Made by a program: the position numbers and the translations under genes
DNA from: Myxococcota bacterium
Lineage (GTDB): Bacteria; Myxococcota_C; UBA6777
NCBI GenBank assembly: GCA_963169055.1
Contig: CAUJFU010000439.1
Span: forward strand, 1 to 9,376
Reading direction: 5' to 3'
DNA: 9,376 nt
In this document: positions 1 through 7,096 of the stretch, piece by piece
Layout: each line of letters opens with the position of its first letter
Numbering within the stretch: position 1 is the first letter of the stretch
The notes under the pieces: generated by a model
What the model saw: only the letters and a program-made list of their open reading frames with translations
Told to the model about the DNA's origin: nothing
The model's database searches: none

Positions 1-2
1 AT

Positions 3-164
3 GATACGACGCCTACGGCGCGTGAAAAATATGTGAAGGGGCTTCGCAAACAATTCAAAGATCGAAGCCTTGGAAGGCTCGTTTGGAGGGGCGTTGATGT
101 GCGTTATGTTGTTGCGCGACGCACACGACAAAATTCTCTCCCGATAGGAGTGGCCTGTGGATAA
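3..164 (+). CDS. 3' end of an unidentified gene (5' truncated by window edge)
   Basis: A frame open from the left edge ends at TAA 162-164 and gives about 53 residues, ending in RQNSLPIGVACG. Composition is protein-like: a basic stretch (KYVKGLRKQFKDRSLGRL) followed by a hydrophobic/basic segment (VWRGVDVRYVVARR). No family is recognised. If real, it ends 169 bp before the preferred start of the next gene and on the same strand, so the two could be cotranscribed. The fragment is short and no start is visible, so it could also be a chance open frame. Confidence 0.4.
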   Translation, partial: DTTPTAREKYVKGLRKQFKDRSLGRLVWRGVDVRYVVARRTRQNSLPIGVACG

Positions 165-224
165 CCCCCGTGTTCGCGCTCACACAAACGAAAGAGTCGT
201 AGGTGTGAAAAACGATGATCTCTT

Positions 225-288
225 CGCCCAAACAGGGTTCAAGGGAGCCGTGCTCTCTTGCGGGGCGTGGGGCCATGCCCCACAAAAC
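225..288 (+). repeat. Three-hairpin dispersed repeat, copy 1 (5' of first paralog)
   Basis: Copy 1 of an element seen three times in the window. Hairpin 1 is degenerate here (CCC 227-229 with GGG 235-237). Hairpin 2 spans 240-260: CAAGGGAGC pairs with GCTCTCTTG (one G-U) around a CGT loop. Hairpin 3 spans 267-283: GTGGGGC and GCCCCAC around CAT, a 17-nt palindrome. It ends 45 nt before the preferred ATG at 334. The RNA or mobile nature is inferred; the pairing is read directly from the sequence. Confidence 0.8.
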
Positions 289-324
289 AGCCGAATCATG
301 TCACTTTTATCCTCAAAAAGAAGC

Positions 325-329
325 GGAGG
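325..329 (+). promoter_or_regulatory. Ribosome binding site deciding the start at 334
   Basis: GGAGG sits 4 nt upstream of ATG 334. No comparable Shine-Dalgarno precedes the upstream in-frame candidates GTG 157 or ATG 298. Starting at 334 also places a standard signal peptide at the N-terminus, so this site supports the shorter gene and leaves the dispersed repeat untranslated. Confidence 0.6.
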
Positions 330-333
330 TCGT

Positions 334-3075
334 ATGTGGCGGAAAAGAGGCGCTTTGCGAAGCGCGTGGTGCTTGTGGTGCTTGTGTTATCTCGGATGGA
401 TGGGAGGGATGGATGCGCGTGTTGCAAACGCGGAAGGGCCGACATCACGGCCTGCTGTGGCGGAGAAAAAGATGCAGCCACAAGGGAATGTGTTCGTGGG
501 GCTTCAACGCCTTCACGCACTGATGGCAAGCCAAAAGCCGATCGGCGCTCCTGCTTGGATGGCAGGAGAAGCCCATTACACGGGAGAGATCGTCGAGCAA
601 ACGATGAATCTCTCGGTGGTTCGCCATGTCTTGGTTGAGCCGTCGAAACCAGCATGGGTGCCGTTGGGTGGGCAGGGTGGTGTGGTGTGGGATGTGCGGG
701 TGGGCGATCGTATCGGACTGCCCGTAAGATGGACGGATGGCCGTGTCGGGCTGTGGTTGCCAAAAGGAAAGCACATCTTGCGCTATCGGCTCCAGCTTCC
801 CGTCCCCAAAAGCCGAGGCGAACACACGTTGGCGCTGTCCTTGCCACCGTCTCCGCAAGCACAACTCCATCTGCGCTTCCAAGGCCCCGATTGGAGCGTT
901 CACACCGAACCTGCCTCGCAAGTGATCATGACCTATCCAAAAGGCCAGACACACGCGACGTTGCGCTTGCCAACAAGCGGCCATCTGCTTTTGCATTGGA
1001 AAGGCAAACGCATCGAGCGCGACGAACAAACCCGATTCCGCGCAGCGCTGCAACAATGGGTGACACTACAAGAGCGGATGATGTCGGTGCGCGCAAAGCT
1101 ACAGCTCGAAGTCGTGACAGGAGCCTTGCGTCAGGTACGCTGTAAAGTCCCAGCAGATCTGGAGATCTTGCATATCGACGGCAAGGGCGTGACGGAGTGG
1201 TTCCAAGAGCGTCGTGAAGGCGATCAACAGATCGTCTTGGTTCAGTTCGGTTATGCGGTGCGCGAAAAGCAAGAGATGACGCTGCAAATGGAACGGACTC
1301 GCCTACAAGCAGGACGCCCTGTAAAACTCCCGACATTGCAGGTCTTGGGAGCCGAAGAAGTCAACGGCGATATCGGCGTCCAAGCCCGCGCAGACACCGA
1401 GGTTTCCCACGATAGCGCCCAAGGAGCCGTCCCTGTAGACGTCCGCAGCCTCCCACCCACCATCCGCCAAGGAAGCGACCTGCCGATCCTGCTCGCCTAC
1501 CGCTTTGAACAGGCCGACTGGGATATCCAAGTGCGAGTCGTCAAACACCCACCACTCAAAGTCATCAGCATCGTGGTCAACCAAGCCCGCTTCGAGACCG
1601 TGTACACACGAACAGGCCGCGAAGTGACGAAGGCCACATGGTGGGTCACCAACAATCGACGCCAATTTATGCCGATCTTCTTAGATGAAAAGGCCGATCT
1701 ATTGGGGGCTTTCGTGGCAGGGAATGCCGTACAGGTTGCTGAGCAGGCCAAGCATCCGACCAAAGAGCGTCTGTTTCTTTTGCCGTTGGTGCGTTCCAAA
1801 AGCTCGCGGGCGGGAAAAGTCTTTCCTGTCGAAATCCTCTACACGGTCAAACGTGCGCCTCTTCGGGCGTGGGGGACCTTGCGAACAGCCTTACCGAGAA
1901 CCCCGCTTGAGGTGTTGTCTTTCCAATGGAATGTGTATCTTGCGCGAACGCACCGAATGATCTGGCAAGACGGCGATGTGTTGCCGACCCATCGCCGCCG
2001 TTTGTTGCGCTATCTCGACTGGCGGATCTTCCAAGACCTCAAATCAGGAACCCCTGTCTTGTGGGCGGGTGGAGCGCGCAAAAACCCCTTTGGTCGGTAT
2101 AGTTCAATGGGCTTAAAAGAGCGTTTTGCGGCCCCCGCTGCATCTCCTCTAATGAACGATGTACTCACCACTGTCCCCAAAACCGAGTACCGCTCGCGCT
2201 TTGCACAAGTCCAATGGCAAGTCCGTACAGAGATCCCCTTGGTCGGGAATCTGATCTCTTTACGAGGCCACATGCTGCGCGATCGTGCGCCCCACCTCGA
2301 AGTCCTCTATCTTCAAGAGATCTTTCTTTCCTTTTGGTTTTGGGTGGTCTGGCTGGCTGTGACGGCCTTGGTATGGCTGTTTTTGCGCGGCAGCTTTGCT
2401 CAAGGCGGCGTGCGATGGGACTGGCTGTTGTTCTCTATCGTCGGCCTCTTCGCCCTTTTTGTCGCAGGATTCTTTTTGCCGATGACGTATCTTGCGGGCA
2501 TACGCGGCTTTCTCTTGGGCGTTTGGATCGCGTTCTTGTACCGCTTGGCAACCAACCCAACCCCCATCTTTCCGCTATGGGCGTCCTTGGGGCGTGGCTC
2601 GATGATCTTCTTGACCTTCGTCTTCTTACTCGAAGGTAGTATTTATTCGCAGATCCTCTGCTGCTTCTTGGCTGCGGCTTTTCTTCCTGCGCTGTTTGGC
2701 CGAAACCCACAAAAGACCGAAAATCCGCCCTCTTCACCGCCTTCACGCGACGCCTCCCCTGAAAAACGCCCCCCCTCGAAACCGATAACCACACCGCACA
2801 CCCCCACAAATCCGATTCCTTCCAACACTTCGACCTCCACAACACCGTTCGCATCGCCCTCCCCCGCTACTTCGGCAACGATATCGCCCAATCCGAAAAT
2901 CCCCGATACTTCGACACCTACATCCTCCACATCGAAAGCCCCCGATACTCTAGCTTCTGCACCTTCTTCTGCGTCCCAAAAACAAGCCACACCCGTCCTC
3001 AGCCCACCATCACCCTCTGCGACCAGCCCAAAAGCCCAACCCAGCGGAAAAAACAAACAAGGAGCCAAGAAGTAA
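334..3075 (+). CDS. Exported multi-domain membrane protein with P/S/T-rich tail, paralog 1 (function unknown)
   Basis: Product of 913 residues from ATG 334. Residues 1-33 are a signal peptide (basic MWRKRGALR, hydrophobic core, likely cleavage after ANA), followed by a PTSRPA linker (36-41). About 600 residues of beta-rich sequence with alternating hydrophobic and polar strands follow. These include a VPVDVRSLPP motif (from about 366), NNRRQFM (about 440) and FPVEILYT (about 497). Four to five hydrophobic segments lie at about 667-789 (667-686, 695-717, 724-741, 755-772, 773-789). The last 124 residues are rich in Pro, Ser and Thr and end basic (GKNKQGAKK). The extracytoplasmic region and the membrane segments parallel those of the next gene, so the two are paralogs in tandem, probably cotranscribed. 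I do not recognise a named family or catalytic motif. The beta-sandwich character suggests an envelope scaffold or binding role, which is inference. An open frame extends upstream to GTG 157 through the repeat element. Confidence 0.85.
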   Translation: MWRKRGALRSAWCLWCLCYLGWMGGMDARVANAEGPTSRPAVAEKKMQPQGNVFVGLQRLHALMASQKPIGAPAWMAGEAHYTGEIVEQTMNLSVVRHVLVEPSKPAWVPLGGQGGVVWDVRVGDRIGLPVRWTDGRVGLWLPKGKHILRYRLQLPVPKSRGEHTLALSLPPSPQAQLHLRFQGPDWSVHTEPASQVIMTYPKGQTHATLRLPTSGHLLLHWKGKRIERDEQTRFRAALQQWVTLQERMMSVRAKLQLEVVTGALRQVRCKVPADLEILHIDGKGVTEWFQERREGDQQIVLVQFGYAVREKQEMTLQMERTRLQAGRPVKLPTLQVLGAEEVNGDIGVQARADTEVSHDSAQGAVPVDVRSLPPTIRQGSDLPILLAYRFEQADWDIQVRVVKHPPLKVISIVVNQARFETVYTRTGREVTKATWWVTNNRRQFMPIFLDEKADLLGAFVAGNAVQVAEQAKHPTKERLFLLPLVRSKSSRAGKVFPVEILYTVKRAPLRAWGTLRTALPRTPLEVLSFQWNVYLARTHRMIWQDGDVLPTHRRRLLRYLDWRIFQDLKSGTPVLWAGGARKNPFGRYSSMGLKERFAAPAASPLMNDVLTTVPKTEYRSRFAQVQWQVRTEIPLVGNLISLRGHMLRDRAPHLEVLYLQEIFLSFWFWVVWLAVTALVWLFLRGSFAQGGVRWDWLLFSIVGLFALFVAGFFLPMTYLAGIRGFLLGVWIAFLYRLATNPTPIFPLWASLGRGSMIFLTFVFLLEGSIYSQILCCFLAAAFLPALFGRNPQKTENPPSSPPSRDASPEKRPPSKPITTPHTPTNPIPSNTSTSTTPFASPSPATSATISPNPKIPDTSTPTSSTSKAPDTLASAPSSASQKQATPVLSPPSPSATSPKAQPSGKNKQGAKK
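2701..3072 (+). other. Low-complexity Pro/Ser/Thr-rich C-terminal tail region
   Basis: These codons encode the tail after the last membrane segment of the first paralog (about residues 790-913). It consists of PS, PT, SPSP and TSTST runs with scattered Lys, and the coding strand is strongly C-rich. The second paralog ends only a few residues after its last helix, so the tail is specific to the first copy. It is probably disordered. Its side of the membrane depends on whether there are four or five helices. Confidence 0.75.
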
Positions 3076-3103
3076 TGCGCACCCACTTCTTTCAAAAATG
3101 CCC

Positions 3104-3170
3104 ACCCCGCCAACACGGGGTCAAGGGGGCTTCGCTCCCTTGCGGGGTGTGGGGCCGCGCCCCACAAAAC
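3104..3170 (+). repeat. Three-hairpin dispersed repeat, copy 2 (between the paralogs)
   Basis: The best-formed copy. Hairpin 1: CCCCG 3105-3109 with CGGGG 3116-3120, loop CCAACA. Hairpin 2: CAAGGGGGC with GCTCCCTTG (3122-3142, one G-U), loop TTC. Hairpin 3: GTGGGGC with GCCCCAC (3149-3165), loop CGC. It fills most of the gap between the stop of paralog 1 and ATG 3198, which lies 27 nt downstream. No T-run follows on the + strand, so it is not a standard intrinsic terminator. Confidence 0.85.
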
Positions 3171-3197
3171 ACACCCAACAGCTTACATCCGAATCGG

Positions 3198-5441
3198 ATG
3201 TGGGTCGTTTTGCGATCTCTTGTGCTCTGCCTTGGTATCTGGGGGGTAATGTGTGGTATGGCGTGGGCTGAACTGCCGAACTACCCGCTCCATCCGCAAC
3301 CTTACCATACCTTCCAACAAACCTCGAACTCTGCCAATCCAGCACAGCAATCGTTCCTTCCGAGCCACCAAGGAGACGCATCGAAAGAAGGGGCGTGGTT
3401 ACCGCTTTCGCAATACACTGCGCTTCATCAACGAGCCAACAAGCCCTTGCCAGCGCGAAATGCGCAAGTGATCGAAGCGTTTTATTACGCAAAAGTCCAA
3501 GCAGACGGTTTGTTGGTCAATGCACGGCTTGTGGTTGCAAGTGAGGGAGAAGGATGGCACAGCCTCGCCGTTGTGCTGGGGGTTTATCCGCTGATATCGG
3601 CGCGTTTAGGTGGTCAAACACCGTTCTTGGTTCCCGCCAAAACGCCGACAGATTGGACTTCTTTGTTGCTTGTTGGCACAAAGCGCGAGACATTGTTGTT
3701 GCGTTTCTTTGTGCCGCGCCAAGCGGGGCTAGATCCGCTGGTCGCGTTTCGTGGAGCGCCTGCGGTGGCCTCGTCTTTTGAGGCCCGTTTTGCAGGAGCA
3801 GGATATCGCCCCACCCTCGAAGGTGGCATCCATACCCGAATCACTCGATCAAATCGAGAAGTTGTGGTTTCAACGATCTTGCCCGATCCGACTCTTGGTG
3901 TCTCGCTGCGTTGGTGGCAACAAGAAACTCGCTTACAAGCTGCACGAAAAGATCAGCGTAAGTCCCGGATGTATGTAAGGACTTTCGCACTACTTTCGAT
4001 CGCCAAAGCCGGTCAAGAGATGTTTTTAACGTACCGTTATACCTTGGTCCAAGCTCCGCGAGAGCGCTTCTTGTTGCATATCCCCAAGGGCCTTTTGATC
4101 CGAACAGTCCGTGGTTTGGGAATGCGCGATTATCGCTTGCGTCCCGACACCCAACAGGGCGGACAAATCTTGGATGTGCTGCTTGTGGAGCCCGTCAGCG
4201 AACGCTACGAACTATCGATCTTGGCCGAACGACGGTACGCACAAGAACAAGATATCCGCCTACCCGCTCCGCTTGAAACGCAACGAGAAACGGGCTTTGT
4301 CGGTATGGAAGCCGTTGGCAACGAAGAGATCACCGTACAAGCCACAGGCGCAAATCCCATCGACGTCCAAGAACTCCCACAAGAGATCATCCGAGGTACA
4401 ACCCGCCCGCTGCTCTACGCTTTCCGCTACACGCGCCGCCCTGTCTCGTGGCGGCTGCATGTCAAACGCCACAAAAGCGCCGCATTACCCGCCTCGATGA
4501 TCGATCGAGCAGAGTATCTACAAGTCGCCAACAAAGAAGGCAGCACATGGGTCCAAGCGGCTTATCGCATCCGAAACAGCTTTAAGCAATTCATGGCGTT
4601 GCGTCTCCCCAAAGGTGCCCGCATCCGCAGCGCCTTTGTCGACGGCTTGCCTGTCAAACCTGCGATGGACGCTCAACAACGCGCTCTGATCCCGCTCAAA
4701 CGCTCTGGACAAGCCGCCAGCCGCGCTTTCCCCGTTGAAGTCGTCTACAGCCTTCCATTGCCCCCATTCCAAAGCTATCGGCGTTATCGCTACACCCTGC
4801 CACAAGTCGACCTCTGGATCAGTGCGCTCTCTTGGCGGCTTTATCTCCCCGACGGGCGTGTCACACTCCACAAAAGCGACCTTCAACGCGACTGGACCCA
4901 TCAGACCGCGCAATGGGAACATACCACCAACGAGCGCAACCTCTCCGATCAACGAAGTCTGCTCCAACTGCGCAGACGATCTTCAGGTGAAACCACCCCT
5001 TCCCCACACGCCACAGGTGCCGCGACTTCGACACTACCACCGACAGACGGTGTCGGCCAATTGCCTGTACGCGTTCAACTTCCGCGAGTAGGTCGTACCT
5101 ATCTGTTCCATCAATTCCATATCCCCGCAATGCAACAAACCGCGATGGAGTTCTCTTTTGTAGGATACTGGTTGCAAGCCATCAGCGGGATCTTGTTCTT
5201 TTTTGCAGGATGCTGCTTGTTCTTAGGCATCGCGCTTTGGTGGATGCAAGTAAGCCATGCGCAGCGTTGGGCTTTCGGGCTGGGGCTTCAAAGCGCCCTG
5301 ATGTTCGCCTTCGCCGCATGGACCGTTTCTCGCGTCGCTTGGTTCGTCCTCTTTCTTGGCGGATTGTTCGGCGTTTTCATCGCCTTTGCTATCGGCCTGC
5401 TGCGTTGGTTTGAACAAAAACAACCCAAAATCGAGCAATAA
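3198..5441 (+). CDS. Exported multi-domain membrane protein, paralog 2 (function unknown)
   Basis: Product of 747 residues from ATG 3198. Residues 1-24 are a signal peptide (MWVVLRSLVLCL..., cleavage after AWA). The long beta-rich region has the same ordered motifs as the preceding gene: NPIDVQELPQ (about 386), NSFKQFM (460) and FPVEVVYS (511), followed by a block ending LSWRLYLPDGRV that matches LSFQWNVYLARTH. A low-complexity linker (about 600-630, SSGETTPSPHATGAATS) precedes three hydrophobic helices (about 661-683, 692-711, 713-737) and a short charged end. It is a full-length paralog lacking the Pro/Ser/Thr tail. The start is uncertain: ATG 3198 has no Shine-Dalgarno. An in-frame ATG at 3075 overlaps the previous stop (TAATG) and has AAGGAG 10 nt upstream, but would add 41 residues translated through the repeat. 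I prefer 3198 because of the signal peptide and by analogy with the other two repeat-preceded genes. Confidence 0.82.
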   Translation: MWVVLRSLVLCLGIWGVMCGMAWAELPNYPLHPQPYHTFQQTSNSANPAQQSFLPSHQGDASKEGAWLPLSQYTALHQRANKPLPARNAQVIEAFYYAKVQADGLLVNARLVVASEGEGWHSLAVVLGVYPLISARLGGQTPFLVPAKTPTDWTSLLLVGTKRETLLLRFFVPRQAGLDPLVAFRGAPAVASSFEARFAGAGYRPTLEGGIHTRITRSNREVVVSTILPDPTLGVSLRWWQQETRLQAARKDQRKSRMYVRTFALLSIAKAGQEMFLTYRYTLVQAPRERFLLHIPKGLLIRTVRGLGMRDYRLRPDTQQGGQILDVLLVEPVSERYELSILAERRYAQEQDIRLPAPLETQRETGFVGMEAVGNEEITVQATGANPIDVQELPQEIIRGTTRPLLYAFRYTRRPVSWRLHVKRHKSAALPASMIDRAEYLQVANKEGSTWVQAAYRIRNSFKQFMALRLPKGARIRSAFVDGLPVKPAMDAQQRALIPLKRSGQAASRAFPVEVVYSLPLPPFQSYRRYRYTLPQVDLWISALSWRLYLPDGRVTLHKSDLQRDWTHQTAQWEHTTNERNLSDQRSLLQLRRRSSGETTPSPHATGAATSTLPPTDGVGQLPVRVQLPRVGRTYLFHQFHIPAMQQTAMEFSFVGYWLQAISGILFFFAGCCLFLGIALWWMQVSHAQRWAFGLGLQSALMFAFAAWTVSRVAWFVLFLGGLFGVFIAFAIGLLRWFEQKQPKIEQ

Positions 5442-5478
5442 GAAATACCACCCACCGCGTAATCAAAAATAGGCATTA

Positions 5479-5520
5479 CTCTGTAGATTTCCAAAAACAG
5501 AGCCTCTACGAATCAAGAGG
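5479..5520 (+). terminator. Possible weak transcription-end hairpins after paralog 2
   Basis: CTCTGT (5479-5484) pairs with ACAGAG (5497-5502) around a 12-nt loop. It is followed directly by CCTCT (5503-5507) pairing with AGAGG (5516-5520). They lie 38 nt past the stop codon, where a terminator is expected. No U-run follows and the stems are short, so this is only a candidate. Confidence 0.25.
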
Positions 5521-5579
5521 AACGATTGATACGAAATCCGCCCGTTGTGTACACAAATGATGTAGGGGCAGCCACGGGG

Positions 5580-6013
5580 GGCTAACACTCGGACACATCC
5601 GCTATCCTCCTAGAGCCACCGCACGCTTGTCATCAAGCAGGAGAACAAAATGCGCATGATGCAGAGGCTTCGAGCTCGATCAACCCCTCCCCCCCCGCTC
5701 CCCGCTTGCTACGCTGCGGAGGCGAGGGAGAGAAGAGAAAGAAGCCGAGTAAAAAGCCGAACGGTGCGGATGTATCAGGTTTCGCGTCATCCTCGACGCA
5801 TGCGGAAACAAAAGCTGCTTCGCTGCTCCATGCGCCCACATCGCGGCTTCATTCCGATTCCCCTCTGCTTTCCTCTCGCCTTGCAGCGAGGCTTTGCGAG
5901 CGTCGCAGGGAGAGGGGATGTCCGAAGGACAGGGGTGAGGGTGACACGGCAAGTACACCTGTCATATTTCCCCGACGGATGGGCTTCGCAGACGATGTGC
6001 CCGAGTGTTAGCC
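5580..6013. repeat. 434-bp segment bracketed by inverted 20-bp repeats
   Basis: The left arm 5580-5599 reads GGCTAACACTCGGACACATC. The reverse complement of the right arm 5994-6013 is the same with one change (A to G), so 19 of 20 match. A shared GTAGGG lies outside each arm (left about 5562, right within the stop region of the - strand gene), so the repeat unit probably extends outward. No transposase frame lies inside. It may be a MITE-like element, or two independent insertions of a dispersed repeat in opposite orientations. Confidence 0.6.
5872..5915 (+). repeat. GC-rich imperfect hairpin repeat
   Basis: CCTCTC (5872-5877) pairs with GAGAGG (5910-5915), and CCTTGC pairs with GCAGG inside the stem with one bulge. 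It is followed by the hairpin TGTCC-GAA-GGACA at 5919-5931 and a GGGGTGAGGGTGA tail. The arrangement resembles the palindromic dispersed repeats often seen between convergent genes in GC-rich genomes. Function unknown. Confidence 0.45.
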
Positions 6014-6021
6014 ACACAGCC

Positions 6022-6993
6022 CTACCCGTCGAAACGCACCAAGCGGAAACCGTAATGCCCGTTGGCATCTTCAGGGATACTCAGATGCAAAAAGGTGATC
6101 CGCGTCGCGCCCTCATGACTAAACCAACATCCCCCATGCAAGATCCGAAGATCGCCTTGTGACGCGCCTGTGGGATTGTTCTGTGTTTGCTTTTCTTGCG
6201 GATTGTACAGGCTATAAGTCCACTCCCACACATTCCCCAACACATCATAAAGTCCCCATGCGTTGGGCTTTTTCTGCCCCACAGGATGCGTTTTTTGACC
6301 GCTGTTGTGTAGATACCACGCGATCTCATCGATCTTTCCGTATCGCGCATTCTTTTCTCCCGCACGTGCGGCATATTCCCACTCCACCTCGGTGGGAAGG
6401 CGCCAACCACGGCAATGCACATAATCGATCTTGCCGTCCCCCGTCCCCTCCAGCTTCCCCTCACGACCCACAAAACAGCGCTGTAATCCTTCTTTCTCCG
6501 ACAGCTTGTTTGTAAAGGCCGCTACATCGTACCAACTCACCCCCTCCACCGGGCAGCGGCCACCACATCCACGAAAATGTGACGGGTTTTTTCCCATGAT
6601 CGCAGCGTATTGTTCCTGTGTCACTTCCGTCTCGGCGATCCAAAATCCCCGACTAACTCGTACCTCACGTTGCTTTTTTTCATGGCGAAAGCCTTCCTTG
6701 TCTCTTTTCGGGCATCCCTCCACAAAACTCCCCGCAGGGATCCAACGCATCGCAAACTCCGTCCCTGCCACGCGAAACACCCGCCGCTCGCCCGCTTTCT
6801 TTTCGCTCTGCCCGCTCTTTTCTTGCAACGCTCGCTCTGCTTGTTGTTTGGCCAACCAACCTCGGCGATGCCCTTCTTTTGCGGCAGGTCGGCTCGTTGG
6901 ACGACCTTGTCCTCCTGCTGTCTGTGTACTGCCGATCAACCACATACCCACAGCACAAGCCAACCCCCAAACACTTCGCCTCACCCGAAACAT
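6022..6993 (-). CDS. Secreted FGE/SUMF1-fold protein lacking the catalytic cysteine pair
   Basis: Product of 323 residues. Residues 1 to about 26 form a signal peptide (MFRVRRSVWG..., hydrophobic core), followed by a PTSRPA linker (32-37) and a basic Lys/Glu/Gln-rich spacer. The formylglycine-generating-enzyme (SUMF1) domain covers about 73-322. It is recognised by FWIAETEVTQEQYAAIMGKNPSHF, PVEGVSWYDVAAFTNKLSEKEGL, WRLPTEVEWEYAARAG, PNAWGLYDVLGNVWEW and a GFRLVRF end. Known bacterial FGE has GGS-Y-L-C-x4-C. Here the segment is GGCWFSHEGAT (287-297), so the catalytic positions are Ser292 and Thr297. It is therefore unlikely to oxidise sulfatase cysteines and more likely a binding or regulatory member of the fold. 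A GCGGRC insert precedes the PVEGVSW motif, possibly a disulfide or metal site. ATG 6993 is chosen for AAAGGAG 6 nt upstream and the signal peptide. The frame remains open upstream to 7341 through the repeat. Confidence 0.9.
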   Translation of the reverse strand: MFRVRRSVWGLACAVGMWLIGSTQTAGGQGRPTSRPAAKEGHRRGWLAKQQAERALQEKSGQSEKKAGERRVFRVAGTEFAMRWIPAGSFVEGCPKRDKEGFRHEKKQREVRVSRGFWIAETEVTQEQYAAIMGKNPSHFRGCGGRCPVEGVSWYDVAAFTNKLSEKEGLQRCFVGREGKLEGTGDGKIDYVHCRGWRLPTEVEWEYAARAGEKNARYGKIDEIAWYLHNSGQKTHPVGQKKPNAWGLYDVLGNVWEWTYSLYNPQEKQTQNNPTGASQGDLRILHGGCWFSHEGATRITFLHLSIPEDANGHYGFRLVRFDG

Positions 6994-6999
6994 CTCTCG

Positions 7000-7006
7000 C
7001 TCCTTT
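7000..7006 (-). promoter_or_regulatory. Ribosome binding site of the FGE-like gene
   Basis: On the - strand AAAGGAG lies 6 nt before ATG 6993. The surrounding leader CAAAGAAAGGAGCGAGAG is nearly identical to the leader of the Sir2 gene upstream. Confidence 0.7.
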
Positions 7007-7029
7007 CTTTGGATGACGCTCTCTCTTCC

Positions 7030-7096
7030 GATTTGTGGGGCGCTGCCCCACACCCCGCAAGGGACCGATGGCCCCTTGACCCCGACTTGGCGGGGT
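7030..7096 (-). repeat. Three-hairpin dispersed repeat, copy 3 (5' of FGE-like gene)
   Basis: Read on the - strand. Hairpin 1: CCCCG (7095-7091) with CGGGG (7084-7080). Hairpin 2: CAAGGGGCC with GGTCCCTTG (7078-7058), loop ATC. Hairpin 3: GTGGGGC with GCCCCAC (7051-7035), loop AGC. One inner pair of hairpin 2 is C-G here and G-C in copies 1 and 2, a compensatory double change. It ends 36 nt before ATG 6993. Confidence 0.85.

Larger units (their letters stand above)
5442..6021. other. Gene-free repeat-rich region between convergent genes
   Basis: 580 bp between two convergent stop codons with no credible gene. In order: two small hairpins just after the + strand gene (5479-5502 and 5503-5520), a 12-bp perfect palindrome TTGTGTACACAA (5545-5556), a left copy of a 20-bp motif (5580-5599), a C-rich block (about 5683-5735), a large imperfect hairpin (5872-5915), a small hairpin TGTCC-GAA-GGACA (5919-5931), and an inverted right copy of the 20-bp motif (5994-6013) that ends 8 bp from the stop of the - strand gene. 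A + strand frame open at 5650-6162 is judged non-coding, because it reads through these repeats and then antisense to the next gene. Confidence 0.7.

Noticed and set aside
231-245. GGGTTCAAGGG as a tRNA T-loop
   Set aside because: No acceptor stem, D-loop or anticodon arm around it; it is part of the dispersed repeat.
2643-3167. - strand open frame of 174 codons
   Set aside because: Antisense to the Pro/Ser/Thr tail and repeat copy 2; the Gly/Val/Glu-rich product is what the reverse of such a tail gives.
3104-3170. Three-hairpin element as an intrinsic terminator
   Set aside because: No U-run follows the stems on the sense strand, and in all copies the element precedes a gene rather than only following one.
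5650-6162. + strand open frame of 170 codons
   Set aside because: Runs through GC-rich hairpin repeats and into the antisense of the FGE-like gene; composition is low-complexity and basic, with no domain.
6022-6993. Active formylglycine-generating enzyme
   Set aside because: Both catalytic cysteine positions are Ser and Thr in the aligned active-site segment, and no sulfatase lies nearby in the window.
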